From assembly GCF_000519125.1 (NCBI RefSeq), contig NZ_JAEX01000002.1, positions 62,001 through 126,000 on the forward strand: 64,000 nt of DNA, given 5' to 3'. Made by a program: the position numbers and the translations under genes. Positions 42,662 to 50,925 of this stretch are shown here, piece after piece. The notes below the pieces were generated by a model. That model made no database searches. It was given only the letters and a program-made list of their open reading frames with translations, and was not told the DNA's origin. Position 1 is the stretch's first letter, and the number at the start of each line of letters is the position of its first letter. Source of the DNA: Desulfocurvus vexinensis DSM 17965. Lineage in GTDB: Bacteria > Desulfobacterota > Desulfovibrionia > Desulfovibrionales > Desulfovibrionaceae.

Positions 42662-43444
42662 ATGCGCCGACTCTTGCCCCTGCTGCTCGCCGTGCTTTTC
42701 GCCCTGCCGCTGGCCGCCTGTGCGCCGCGCACGGGTGACGCCACCCTGAAGGAACGCATCCGCGCCGCCGTGCGCGAGGACCCGCAACTGGTCCTGGACG
42801 CCCTGGCCCAGGACAAGGTGGCCCTGCTGGAGCTGGTGGAGCAGGGTGCCCGCGAGCGCCGCGACCGGGCCATGAAGGACAGGTGGCGCCAGCAGTTGGA
42901 CGCGCCCCTGGCCCCGGCCCTGGACCCCGCGCGCCCCTGGCACGGCGCGCCCGACGCGGCGGTGACCGTGGTCTCCTATTCCGACTTCCTGTGCGGCTAC
43001 TGCGCCCAGGGCTCGCGGACCATCGACGCCCTGGTGGAGCGCCATCCCGGGCGGGTCCGCCACCTCTCCAAGCACGCGCCCATGTCCGAGAACGGCGAAT
43101 ACGCGGCCCGGGTCTACGAGGCCCTGGGGCTGCAGGACGGGGAACTGGCCCTGGCCTTTGCCCGGCAGGCCTTCGCGCAGCAAGCGGGCATCGCCGCCGC
43201 GCCGCAACCCAAGGAGGCCTTCCTGGCGCTGGCCCTGGCCCTGTCCGGGGTGGACGCCGCGCGCCTGGAGGCCGACATGCAGGGCGACACCGTGCGCGAC
43301 CGGGTGCGCGACGACGCCCGCGAGTTCCTGGACTGGGGCTTCACCGGGGTGCCGGTGTACCTGTTCAACGGCGTGGCCGTGGAGGGCGCGCTGTCGGAGC
43401 GGACCATGGAAGAGGTCCTGGACCTGGTGCAGGGCGGCAAGTAG
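42662..43444 (+). CDS. DsbA-like thioredoxin-fold lipoprotein
   Basis: A 260-residue periplasmic lipoprotein. Signal peptide with a lipobox LAAC (lipidated Cys20), a helical stretch (28-80), and a DsbA/thioredoxin-fold domain (about 95-255) with active site CGYC (111-114) and a cis-Pro segment GVPVYLFNG. DsbA-like proteins catalyse or rearrange disulfides in secreted proteins. AAGGAG sits 11 bases before the ATG. It ends at a strong terminator. It may work with the VKOR-like protein at 36609, by inference. Confidence 0.85.
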   Translation: MRRLLPLLLAVLFALPLAACAPRTGDATLKERIRAAVREDPQLVLDALAQDKVALLELVEQGARERRDRAMKDRWRQQLDAPLAPALDPARPWHGAPDAAVTVVSYSDFLCGYCAQGSRTIDALVERHPGRVRHLSKHAPMSENGEYAARVYEALGLQDGELALAFARQAFAQQAGIAAAPQPKEAFLALALALSGVDAARLEADMQGDTVRDRVRDDAREFLDWGFTGVPVYLFNGVAVEGALSERTMEEVLDLVQGGK

Positions 43445-43467
43445 CCCGCCCGGGCACGGAACGAACG

Positions 43468-43503
43468 CAGGGGCCCGCAGCCGGAAACGGTTGCGGGCCC
43501 CTG
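43468..43503. terminator. Strong hairpin between convergent genes
   Basis: A 16-base-pair stem (one G-U) with a GAAA tetraloop, 24 bases after the DsbA-like stop and 29 bases before the end of the convergent gene at 43532. No T run. Likely a shared terminator. Confidence 0.65.
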
Positions 43504-43531
43504 TGCGTTGCGGGCGGCGGGGCGCCTCGGC

Positions 43532-44536
43532 TCAGGGCCGGTCCAGGGCGTAGTCGCGGCAGATGGCCTCGAAGGCCTCCAGGTCGCGCTCGCGCGGGGC
43601 GCGCATGAAGGCGCCCAGGAGCATGGCTCCGATGCCCGCGCGCCACAGGCGCCCCCGGCGGGCGCCGGGCCAGGGCCTGCGCAGCAGCCGGGCCAGCAGG
43701 GGCGCGGGCCGGAAGCCGCTGCCCGCGACCATGTCCGGCTCCGGGGCCCGGGCGGGGGCGGCGCCGGGGGGCGGGGCGTCGGGGGCGTCGGGGGCGGCCT
43801 CGGGCAGGCCGGGCGCGCTGGCCGGGGCCTCGCTGAAAAAGCCCTCCGGCGCGCCCAGGGTGCCGTAGAAGGCGTCGGCGTACTGGGCCAGGGTGCGGCG
43901 GCCCAGCAGGGCGTCCGCCGGGCCCAGGCGGTCGAGCACCAACTCGCAGCCCGTGTGCGGCGCGGCCAGGGTCAGGCGGAAGTGCCCGGGAGTGAAGGAA
44001 AAAGCGCGCAACTCAAGGTCGCCGGGCACCACGGCGGTGACACCGAAGGCCGCCCAGGGCACCGGGCCCCCGGGCGGATGGTCGCCCAGGCTGTCCAGCA
44101 CGGCCAGGGCCGTGGCCATGTCCTGCTCCGGGGCCGGGCCGGGCAGGGTGAAGCGGGCCAGGGCCGCCAGGCCGGTGGCGGGGTTGTGCAGCACGGCGCC
44201 GGGCCCGGCGCCGTCCCCGGCGCGCCAGGCAAAGGGCAGCACGGCCAGCCCCGCCGCCGCCAGGGCCTGCCCGGCCCCGGCCCAGCCCGGGGGCAGGGCG
44301 GCGGGGTCGGGGTCGGCGACGGCGCCCGGGCCCATGGCCGCGGCGACCCGCGCCAGATGGGCCTGGGGGTCGAAGGAGCCCTTGGTGCGGGCCCAGCGCA
44401 GGTCCAGCCCCTGGCCGTCGCGGCCCGCAACGGACAGGGCGAAAGCCTGGAACTCCGCCGAATCCCAGCTTCTGGGCACCTGAAGGCTCACGCCGTTCCA
44501 GGCCAGGGTCTTGCGGGGCGGCAGGGGCGCGTTCAT
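43532..44536 (-). CDS. Hypothetical protein, function unrecognised
   Basis: A 334-residue soluble protein from the ATG at 44536. Residues 1-215 look globular with repeated beta-strand/aromatic motifs (LAWNGVSLQVPRSWDSAEF, LDLRWARTKGSF, FRLTLAAPHTGCELVLDRLG). A proline/alanine-rich stretch follows (about 245-280). A basic C-terminal block ends in a FEAICRDYAL segment. No signal peptide, membrane helix or catalytic motif stands out. The frame stays open upstream to 44758, but that part reads as low-complexity sequence. It is divergent from tmcD. Confidence 0.6.
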   Translation of the reverse strand: MNAPLPPRKTLAWNGVSLQVPRSWDSAEFQAFALSVAGRDGQGLDLRWARTKGSFDPQAHLARVAAAMGPGAVADPDPAALPPGWAGAGQALAAAGLAVLPFAWRAGDGAGPGAVLHNPATGLAALARFTLPGPAPEQDMATALAVLDSLGDHPPGGPVPWAAFGVTAVVPGDLELRAFSFTPGHFRLTLAAPHTGCELVLDRLGPADALLGRRTLAQYADAFYGTLGAPEGFFSEAPASAPGLPEAAPDAPDAPPPGAAPARAPEPDMVAGSGFRPAPLLARLLRRPWPGARRGRLWRAGIGAMLLGAFMRAPRERDLEAFEAICRDYALDRP

Positions 44537-44956
44537 GGCGCGGCAGGTGCGGAAGCGGGCGCAGTTCTTGGCATCGCGCAACGATAGCGCCCCGGGGCGC
44601 GATTGTCCAGATGCGCCTGGGCGCCTGGAACCTCCAAGGTATGGAATATCAAGGACATGGGCCGCGCGCCAGGGCGGATTTCCGACTTCCGGGCTCCCCT
44701 TTGGCGGGGCTCTGGCGCCGCGTGGCCAGGATTCGGCTTGAAATCCGGCGGGCTGCATTCACACCCTTCCAGTAGGTGAATATCCTATTCTTGTGATATG
44801 ATTTTTAGTTATTTAAGTGTGTTGCGCCCATTTTTCTGGACATGAACCACGTGGCCGAATTATGGGGGTTCGGAATATGCCGGTTCGGAGGGCGGGCTTT
44901 CCGAACCACGAGCAAGTGACCCCGTCATGCGTGTCGGGCGCGAAAGGAGGGCTGCG
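44537..44956. promoter_or_regulatory. Control region upstream of tmcD
   Basis: A 420-base spacer. The segment 44765-44835 is strikingly AT-rich for this genome and contains a good -10-like TATGAT (44796-44801). A TGGCCAG...GGC pattern near 44723-44737 has sigma-54-like GG/GC spacing but few other matches. Three copies of a nonamer operator-like motif lie at 44867-44907 (separate entry). Confidence 0.5.
44867..44907. promoter_or_regulatory. Three TTCCGAACC-type repeats before tmcD (possible operator)
   Basis: GGTTCGGAA at 44867-44875, GGTTCGGAG at 44882-44890 and the inverted TTCCGAACC at 44899-44907. The second and third form an inverted repeat; the first and second are direct copies 15 bases apart. 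They end 49 bases before the GTG of tmcD and look like sites for a dimeric or tetrameric regulator. Confidence 0.55.
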
Positions 44957-46210
44957 GTGGATACATCGGGATGGAACTGGGAGCCGGGTGAACGGCTTGT
45001 CGCCGACCTCGGCGCCAGCCGGGACAAGTACGAATGGGTCGAGGAGCCGCACGTGAGCCCCGATGGCGAAACGTACGCCGCCGTGGCCAACGTCCAGGGC
45101 GAGTTCACGGCCTGCGTGAACGACGAGGCCTGGGAAAACACCTTCGAGCGGGTCTGGAACCTCGGGTTCGGGCCCGATGGCCGTCTCACGGCCTGCGTTT
45201 CGGACATGGGCGAGTGGAAGTTCGTCGTGGACGACGAACCCTGGGAAGAGAGCTTCGGCTACGTCTGGGATACGCATTTCAGCGCCGACGGGTCGGTCAT
45301 CGCCGCCGCCATCCAGAATGACGGCGCCTACGGCATGGCCGTGGACGGCACGCCCTGGGAGACGCTCTTCGAGAACGGCACGGCCTTCACGCTGAGCGCC
45401 GACGGCGCGCACAGCGCGGCCGCCGTGCAGGCCAAGGAGCTGGGCCAGGCCGACATCAAGCGCTACCAGGAAGGCCTCTACACCGTGGCCATCGACGGCA
45501 ACGCCTGGGACACCCTGTTCACCAACGTCTTCGGCGTGACCCTGTCGGCGGACGGCAGCCATGCCGCAGCCGAGGTGCGCACCAATCTGTACGACTTCAC
45601 CGTGGCCGTGGACGGCGCGCCGTGGGCCGCGCGGTTCCAGGGCGTGTGGAAGCCGCTGTTCGACCCGCGCGACGGTTCCGTGGTCGCCCCGGTGCGCCAG
45701 GGCGGCAAGTGGTCGCTTGCGCGCGACGGGCACCTGATCTGGAGCCTGTACGGCCAGTGCTGGCACGCGGCCTTCAGCGCCGACGGCGCGCGCCTGGCGG
45801 CCATCGTCAGCCCGCAGTTCGGCCGCTGGACCGTGGCCGTGGACGACAAGCCCTGGGGCCTGACCTTCGGCGAGATGGTCACCGACCTGGCGCTGTCGCC
45901 CGATGGCGCCCGCGCGGCCGCCCTGGGCAAGGACGGCGGCAAGTGGGCCGTCATGGTCGATGGCAAGGCCTGGGCCGGACGCTACGACATGGCCTGGGCC
46001 CCGGTGTTAAGCCTCGACGGCGCCCACGTTGCGGCCAAGGTCGAGAAGGGCGGCAAGTACACCGTGGCCGTGAACGGCAAGGAGTACTCCCGCGCCGGCG
46101 AGGCCTGCTTCGACCCGGCGTTCAGCCCCGACGGGCGCCTTGTTCTCGTCAAGATGATCGAAAACGGCAAGTACCACCGTCGCGTGGTGCCCGTGGCCGA
46201 TTTCAAATAG
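44957..46210 (+). CDS. tmcD: TmcD, tryptophan-rich WD40-like protein of the Tmc complex
   Basis: A 417-residue cytoplasmic protein made of repeated beta-propeller-like units, each with a pattern like AVDGxPW...F.....FSPDG...AA.V. No haem or Fe-S motifs. Its place directly before tmcC and its Trp-rich repeat character fit TmcD, the fourth subunit of the transmembrane complex of Desulfovibrio; its role is unknown. The GTG start at 44957 has AAAGGAGG seven bases upstream; an ATG 30 bases earlier has no ribosome site. Spacing to tmcC is nine bases. Confidence 0.8.
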   Translation: MDTSGWNWEPGERLVADLGASRDKYEWVEEPHVSPDGETYAAVANVQGEFTACVNDEAWENTFERVWNLGFGPDGRLTACVSDMGEWKFVVDDEPWEESFGYVWDTHFSADGSVIAAAIQNDGAYGMAVDGTPWETLFENGTAFTLSADGAHSAAAVQAKELGQADIKRYQEGLYTVAIDGNAWDTLFTNVFGVTLSADGSHAAAEVRTNLYDFTVAVDGAPWAARFQGVWKPLFDPRDGSVVAPVRQGGKWSLARDGHLIWSLYGQCWHAAFSADGARLAAIVSPQFGRWTVAVDDKPWGLTFGEMVTDLALSPDGARAAALGKDGGKWAVMVDGKAWAGRYDMAWAPVLSLDGAHVAAKVEKGGKYTVAVNGKEYSRAGEACFDPAFSPDGRLVLVKMIENGKYHRRVVPVADFK

Positions 46211-46219
46211 GGGGGAGCC

Positions 46220-46882
46220 ATGCACGCATTCTACGCCCTTGTCAGCGGCCCCCTGGTGTGGGTGGCCTTCGCCGTCTTCCTGGGTGGCAGCATCTGGAAG
46301 ATCGCTTCGCTTCTGGCCGAAACCAAGGCCAAGGACACCTACGTCGTCGAGTACTGGAGCTGGCGCCACGCCCTGGCGAGCTTCCTGCACTGGCTGGTGC
46401 CCTTCATGAGCACCAACTCGCGCCGTCAGCCGGTGATGACCATCGTCACCTTCCTGTTCCACGTGGGCATCGTCCTCGTGCCGCTGTTCACCCTGGGGCA
46501 CCTGGTGCTCCTGGAGGAGAGCGCGCTCGGCGTGAGCTGGGCCGCGCTGCCCGACAGCGTGGCGGACGCCGCCGCGTGGATCGTGGTCTTCGGCTGCGTC
46601 TACTTCGCCTGGCGCCGCCTGACCCAGCCCGAGGTCCGCTTCGTGACCAGCTGCTCCGACTTCGCCATCCTGGCGGTGGTCGCCGCGCCGTTCGTCACGG
46701 GCATCATGGCCTACCACGGCTTTGGCGACAACCTGCTCATGACCAGCCTGCACATGCTCTGCGGCGAGATCATGCTCGTGGCCATTCCCTTTACGCGGCT
46801 CTCGCACATGCTGACCTTCTGGTACACCCGGGGCTACACGGCGTCCGAGTTCGGCGCCGTGCGCAACGTGTACGACTGGTAG
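46220..46882 (+). CDS. tmcC: TmcC, membrane cytochrome b subunit
   Basis: A 220-residue inner-membrane protein of the NarI/DsrM-like cytochrome b type with about five membrane helices. Candidate haem-ligand histidines sit in helices (HWLVPF, TFLFHVGIVL, SLHMLCGEI, RLSHMLTF). In the Tmc complex it links the periplasmic cytochrome TmcA to cytoplasmic TmcB, possibly through menaquinone. GGGGGAG precedes the ATG. tmcD lies directly upstream and tmcB 42 bases downstream. Confidence 0.9.
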   Translation: MHAFYALVSGPLVWVAFAVFLGGSIWKIASLLAETKAKDTYVVEYWSWRHALASFLHWLVPFMSTNSRRQPVMTIVTFLFHVGIVLVPLFTLGHLVLLEESALGVSWAALPDSVADAAAWIVVFGCVYFAWRRLTQPEVRFVTSCSDFAILAVVAAPFVTGIMAYHGFGDNLLMTSLHMLCGEIMLVAIPFTRLSHMLTFWYTRGYTASEFGAVRNVYDW

Positions 46883-46924
46883 GCCCGGCCCGAACCCGCG
46901 AACGCATTGCAAGGAGATCCTACA

Positions 46925-48358
46925 ATGGCTGAGACCGCCGAAAACACCCAAGCCGCCGCACAGGCCATGTCCTGCCTGGAGCGCGTTGCGGCCAAGTCGG
47001 CCCAGGACAAGGCCGACGGGAAATATGCCCAGTTCGCGTCCATCAAGGACGTGGGCGTGGACGATGGCGTCGCGCGCCTGACGCCCGAACGCATCGAGAA
47101 GACCATCAACCAGGTGCTGCGCGGCGAGTGCGGCGCCCGGATGCGCGCCTATGTGCAGACCTGCGTCCACTGCGGGCTGTGCTCGGACGCCTGCCACCAC
47201 TACCTCTCCAACGACAAGGACCCCAAGTATTCCCCGGTGGGCAAGGTCAAGCGCACCATCTGGAACATGCTTGAGAAGAAGGGCAAGCTGAGCCCCGAGG
47301 AGTGCCGCGAGGCCGTGGTCGTCGCGCACACCGAATGCAACCTGTGCCGCCGCTGCCAGCAGTTCTGCCCGTTTGGCATCGACGTGGCCTACATGATCCA
47401 GACCGTGCGGCGCATCTGCCACAAGCTGGGCATCACCCCGCAGTACATCCAGGACACCTGCCACTCCCACGCCGCGACCCTGAACCAGATGTGGGTCAAG
47501 GACGACGAGTGGACCGACACCCTGCAATGGCAGGAGGACGAGGCCCGCGACGAGATCCCGACCATCCGCATCCCCGTCGGCAAGGTCGGGGCGGACTTCA
47601 TGTACTCGGTCATCGCGCCCGAGCCCAAGTTCCGCACGCACCTCATCTACCAGGCGGCGGTGATCTTCGACCAGGCCGGGTGCGACTGGACCATGCCCGC
47701 CACCCCGGGCTGGGACAACTCCGACATGGCCATGTTCACCGGCGACTTCGAGACCATGGGCCGCATCAAGAAGGCCCACTACGAGGCCGCCCAGAAGCTG
47801 CGCGTGAAGAAGATCGTCATGGGCGAGTGCGGCCACGCCTTCCGCAGCGTCTACGACGTGGGCAACCGCTGGCTGGGCTGGAAGATGCCCCCGGTGCCCA
47901 TGGTCCACTCCATCGAGTTCTTCTACGAGCTGGTCAAGGCCGGGCGGGTGCGCCCGCGCGAGCTGTTCCCCGAGCGCGTGACCTTCCACGACCCGTGCAA
48001 CACCGTGCGCGGGCGCGGCCTGCACGAGATGGGCCGCTACGTGGCCAGCGCCTTCACCCAGGGCGTGGTGGAAATGGCGCCCAACAAGGTCTTCAACATC
48101 TGCTGCAACGCGGGCGGCGGCGTGATCAACTGCGGTCCGCCGTGGAAGACCAAGCGCGTGCTCTCCAACCGCTACAAGGCCGAGCAGCTGGCGCGCATGA
48201 AGGACCAGGGCATCAACACCATCATCTCGCCCTGCCACAACTGCCACGGCGGCCTGGAGGACATCATCCACCACTACGGGTTGGAGATGAAGCTCATGTT
48301 CCTGGGCGACCTGCTCTTCAAGTACATGGAGAAGCCCGGGGCCGTGGAAGCGGAGTAA
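46925..48358 (+). CDS. tmcB: TmcB, HdrD-like Fe-S subunit
   Basis: A 477-residue cytoplasmic HdrD-family subunit. Two [4Fe-4S] motifs: [12 protein letters not shown] (one His replaces the usual Pro) and [12 protein letters not shown]. The C-terminal CCG set is [18 protein letters not shown] and SPCHNCHGG; the first CCG repeat is degenerate (GECGHAF). The active site would exchange electrons with a disulfide or similar cytoplasmic partner. I chose the ATG at 46925 because AAGGAG precedes it; an ATG 18 bases earlier does not have one. It is a paralogue of the protein at 4123. Confidence 0.93.
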   Translation: MAETAENTQAAAQAMSCLERVAAKSAQDKADGKYAQFASIKDVGVDDGVARLTPERIEKTINQVLRGECGARMRAYVQTCVHCGLCSDACHHYLSNDKDPKYSPVGKVKRTIWNMLEKKGKLSPEECREAVVVAHTECNLCRRCQQFCPFGIDVAYMIQTVRRICHKLGITPQYIQDTCHSHAATLNQMWVKDDEWTDTLQWQEDEARDEIPTIRIPVGKVGADFMYSVIAPEPKFRTHLIYQAAVIFDQAGCDWTMPATPGWDNSDMAMFTGDFETMGRIKKAHYEAAQKLRVKKIVMGECGHAFRSVYDVGNRWLGWKMPPVPMVHSIEFFYELVKAGRVRPRELFPERVTFHDPCNTVRGRGLHEMGRYVASAFTQGVVEMAPNKVFNICCNAGGGVINCGPPWKTKRVLSNRYKAEQLARMKDQGINTIISPCHNCHGGLEDIIHHYGLEMKLMFLGDLLFKYMEKPGAVEAE

Positions 48359-48395
48359 ACCGACAACGCCCCGGCAACGGGGCGGGGAGGACCAT

Positions 48396-48791
48396 ATGCA
48401 TCCCAGACACGTTCTTGCGGCCCTGGCCCTCGCGGTCCTTGCCGCCGTGGCCCTGGTGGCGGCGCCCGCCGCCTGGAGCCAGGACGACATCGTGGAGCTC
48501 AAGGCCGAGGCCTTCGGGACGCACCTGCGCCCGGCGGCGGTCTTCAACCACGACGCGCACAACGAGAAAGCCGAGCTGGACGACTGCGCCCGCTGCCACC
48601 ACGTCTACGAGGACGGCAAGCTGGTGGAAGGCCAGGACTCCGTGGGCACCGCCTGCGCCGAATGCCATACCCTGAAGCGCGTGGGCACGCAGCCCGGCCT
48701 GCGCGAGGCCTACCATCGCCAGTGCAAGGAATGCCACGCCGAGCGCGCCGCCGGGCCCATGGCCTGCGGCGAGTGCCACATGGGCAACTAG
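48396..48791 (+). CDS. tmcA: TmcA, type II tetrahaem cytochrome c3
   Basis: A 131-residue periplasmic cytochrome. Signal peptide (1-28, cleavage near AWS) and four CxxCH sites at 64-68, 87-91, 110-114 and 124-128. Distal histidines lie upstream (VFNHDAHN). All four sites are CxxCH, with none of the CxxxxCH sites common in type I c3, which fits type II/acidic c3 (TmcA). It accepts electrons from hydrogenase-reduced cytochromes and passes them to the membrane TmcC. Last gene of the operon, followed by a strong terminator. Confidence 0.95.
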   Translation: MHPRHVLAALALAVLAAVALVAAPAAWSQDDIVELKAEAFGTHLRPAAVFNHDAHNEKAELDDCARCHHVYEDGKLVEGQDSVGTACAECHTLKRVGTQPGLREAYHRQCKECHAERAAGPMACGECHMGN

Positions 48792-48805
48792 AGCCGAGTT
48801 GACCG

Positions 48806-48850
48806 GGCGTTCCGGGGCGCTGCAAGGCGCTCCGGAACGCCTGTTGTTTC
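48806..48850 (+). terminator. Rho-independent terminator of the tmc operon
   Basis: Arms GGCGTTCCGGGGCGC and GCGCTCCGGAACGCC (one mismatch) around TGCAAG, followed by a T-rich tail (tgttgttt). It starts 14 bases after the tmcA stop. Confidence 0.85.
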
Positions 48851-48964
48851 AATGGGTTGCCAGCGGGCAGCCGGGGCCGGGAAAATTCTTGGCCGGGGTT
48901 TTTGAAAACCGTTGACAAGAAGGGGCGCTGTGGATAGACACAGTGCTCCCGACTGTGGGAGCGC

Positions 48965-49040
48965 GGGCGGGTAGCTCAGCTGGGAGAGCATCGGCCTTAC
49001 AAGCCGAGGGTCACAGGTTCGAGCCCTGTTCCGCCCACCA
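48965..49040 (+). tRNA. tRNA-Val (anticodon TAC)
   Basis: A 76-base cloverleaf with acceptor stem GGGCGGG/TCCGCCC, an encoded CCA end, D-arm GCTC...GAGC, anticodon stem TCGGC/GCCGA with loop CTTACAA (anticodon TAC at 48998-49000) and T-loop GGTTCGAGCC. Confidence 0.97.
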
Positions 49041-49059
49041 CAGAGGCACGGGATCACGC

Positions 49060-49136
<77 letters not shown>

Positions 49137-49147
49137 CTTGAAAGACC

Positions 49148-49175
49148 AGGGGCTTGCACGCAAGCCCCTTCTTGA
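49148..49175 (+). terminator. Terminator after tRNA-Val/tRNA-Asp
   Basis: Perfect ten-base arms aggggcttgc and gcaagcccct with a two-base ac centre, followed by ttctt. It starts 11 bases after the first tRNA-Asp. The next tRNA would then need its own promoter or read-through. Confidence 0.75.
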
Positions 49176-49317
49176 TGCCCCAGACTGTGAGCGGGAGTTG
49201 GGGGCGACTTTGCCCGAGGGTGACGGCTTCCAGGGGGAGCCCGTGGTCATGCGGCCACAGCCCTGACGAACCTCTCGCGCTGCTGCGCGACGTTCAACCC
49301 GCCATTTTCACATATGC

Positions 49318-49394
<77 letters not shown>

Positions 49395-49430
49395 CCGACA
49401 CTGACCGCCCCCAAGGGGCGAAATCCTGCC

Positions 49431-49463
49431 AAGCCCGGAAGCGCAAGCTTCCGGGCTTTTTAT
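49431..49463 (+). terminator. Rho-independent terminator after tRNA-Asp copy 2
   Basis: Twelve-base arms AAGCCCGGAAGC and GCTTCCGGGCTT around gcaa, followed by TTTTAT (partly shared with the arm). A clear intrinsic terminator. Confidence 0.9.
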
Positions 49464-49813
49464 CGTGGTCCGGGGTGCCCGGGCCGAGGCTTTGCTCTTT
49501 GCCCGGGCTTCGCAAGGCCTGTTTCCTGGGCAACGCCTTGCGCGCACGCAGGGCACGCAGTTCCTTTGCCTGGGCGGGTCGCCGTTGCGGGGAAGGGAGT
49601 GCGGTTCTGGAAAAGCGCGTGCCGTCGCGCCTGACCAGACAGCAAGCCGGGGAGTGCGTGCTTTGGGACTTTGTTCTGGCGCGCGCGTGCGCACGTTCCT
49701 CAACCACAAGATTGCCTCTTCGCGCGCGGCGCAGGAGGGAGGCCGATGCCGGGGCGTGCGTGGCCGGGGGCGCCGGAGAGGTGGGAGATACGTCTATCAT
49801 CGCGAACGGCAGC
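49464..49813. other. Gene-free host stretch between the tRNA array and the prophage end
   Basis: About 350 bases with open frames on both strands but no credible protein: the translations are Arg/Ala-rich with no recognisable motif. Its last five bases before the prophage TG (gcagc, 49809-49813) would be the target-site duplication expected again at the far end. Confidence 0.5.
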
Positions 49814-49886
49814 TGAAGCGCGTCGCGATAAATCCGCGCCAAAATCGCGATAATTGAACGGCCCTTGCCGTTGCACTATGTGCAAC
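49814..49886. repeat. Mu-type prophage right end with transposase-site repeats
   Basis: Read from the host inward: TGAAGCGCGTCGCGATAA, then a second CGCGATAA. The two CGCGATAA cores (49824-49831 and 49846-49853) are 22 bases apart, the spacing of MuA-type binding sites. The first seven bases match the Mu right end (TGAAGCG). A perfect palindrome GTTGCAC-TAT-GTGCAAC follows at 49870-49886. Confidence 0.8.
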
Positions 49887-49896
49887 AGCATTACAG

Positions 49897-49932
49897 AAAC
49901 GCCCCTGGCTAGCAACCTGGCCAGGGGCGTTT
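49897..49932. terminator. Terminator at the end of the prophage late operon
   Basis: Perfect 13-base arms aaacgcccctggc and gccaggggcgttt around a ten-base loop, seven bases after the methylase stop on the minus strand. Symmetric A/T ends (AAA...TTT) let it act in both directions. Confidence 0.8.
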
Positions 49933-49938
49933 GTGTGG

Positions 49939-50733
49939 TCATGAGGTGATCAACAGCTCACGGGCCGGGGCGGCGGCGCCTCGGCCACGGACCGTGTAGG
50001 TGGTTGTCAGCGGGATCAGCTCGAACCCCTGGAACAGCGCCCGGACCTCGGGGCAGTCGTTGAGGGAGAGCAGGAAGCGCCCCCGGAGCTGGCCCAGGGC
50101 CCGGGCCAGGCGCTCGAAATCATCGCGCCCGAACAGGCCGGGGCCGTAGTAGCCCTCGGTTCCGTAGTAAGGCGGGTCCAGGTAGAACAGGGTTCCCGGG
50201 CGGTCGTAGCGGCGCAGGAACACCTCGAAGTCGAGGCACTCAATGACCACTCCGGCCAGGCGCTCGTGCAGCTCCTCCAGGCGCGTGCCCAGGGTGTTGA
50301 GGTTGAAACGGGCTCCCCGGCCCTGGTCCACACCGAACGTCCGGCCTGTGACCTTGCCCCCGAAACTCAGCCGCTGGAGGTAAAGGAAGCGGGCGGCGCG
50401 CTCCAGGTCCGTGAGGGTGTCTGGGTCCGTGACGCACAGCCGCTCGAACGCTGCGCGGCTCGTGATCTGGAACTTGAGCGTCTCCATGAACTGCGGGTAA
50501 TGGCGCTGGAGAATCCGGAAGAAGGTGGCCACGTCGCGCGAGGCGTCGTTGATGACCTCGCACCGGGCCGGGGTGGGCCGCCGCAGGAACACGCCTCCCA
50601 TGCCCACGAAGGGCTCGGCGTAGGTCTCATGCGGCCAGGCGTTGATGTGCTCGATGACGCGCGCCGCCAGGCGGCGCTTGCCCCCGATGTAGGGGGCGAC
50701 CGGTGACACTGAGGCGGTCTCCTGGGTTGTCAT
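49939..50733 (-). CDS. Phage DNA adenine methylase (D12 class)
   Basis: A 264-residue adenine-N6 methylase. The AdoMet-binding motif is APYIGGKRRLA near the N-terminus with FVGMGGVF following, and the catalytic DPPY is in FYLDPPYYGTEGYY. The order AdoMet motif before DPPY fits the Dam/D12 alpha-type family. I chose the ATG at 50733 because the preceding sequence (AAAGAG) and the conserved start fit. It is the last gene before the prophage end, the place of mom in phage Mu, so it may shield phage DNA from restriction. Target sequence unknown. Confidence 0.9.
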   Translation of the reverse strand: MTTQETASVSPVAPYIGGKRRLAARVIEHINAWPHETYAEPFVGMGGVFLRRPTPARCEVINDASRDVATFFRILQRHYPQFMETLKFQITSRAAFERLCVTDPDTLTDLERAARFLYLQRLSFGGKVTGRTFGVDQGRGARFNLNTLGTRLEELHERLAGVVIECLDFEVFLRRYDRPGTLFYLDPPYYGTEGYYGPGLFGRDDFERLARALGQLRGRFLLSLNDCPEVRALFQGFELIPLTTTYTVRGRGAAAPARELLITS

Positions 50734-50841
50734 GGCTCTCTTTACGATTCGGCCCGCGCCTGCTAGGGAATCTCCACCCTGATCAGGGGAATGGAGCAGC
50801 TGCCTGCGGGCGGTGGTCCGGTGTTCGCGCACCGGGCCAGT

Positions 50842-50903
50842 GGGGGTGCGGCAGCACCCCCGCCTGTTCCTCTCATGCGCCCGGCCCCGTCTTGGGGCCG
50901 GGC
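50842..50903. terminator. Two tandem hairpins after the tail-fibre genes
   Basis: GGGGGTGC-ggca-GCACCCCC at 50842-50861, and GCCCGGCCCC-gtctt-GGGGCCGGGC at 50879-50903. They lie downstream (minus strand) of the gene at 50926 and before the methylase. No T run. Likely weak termination separating methylase expression from the tail genes. Confidence 0.5.
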
Positions 50904-50925
50904 CTCCTTGTCAAAGAGCCTGCGG

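Noticed and set aside
44817-45056. Short open frame overlapping the start of tmcD
   Set aside because: No ribosome site or homology; it runs through operator-like repeats and the tmcD coding region.
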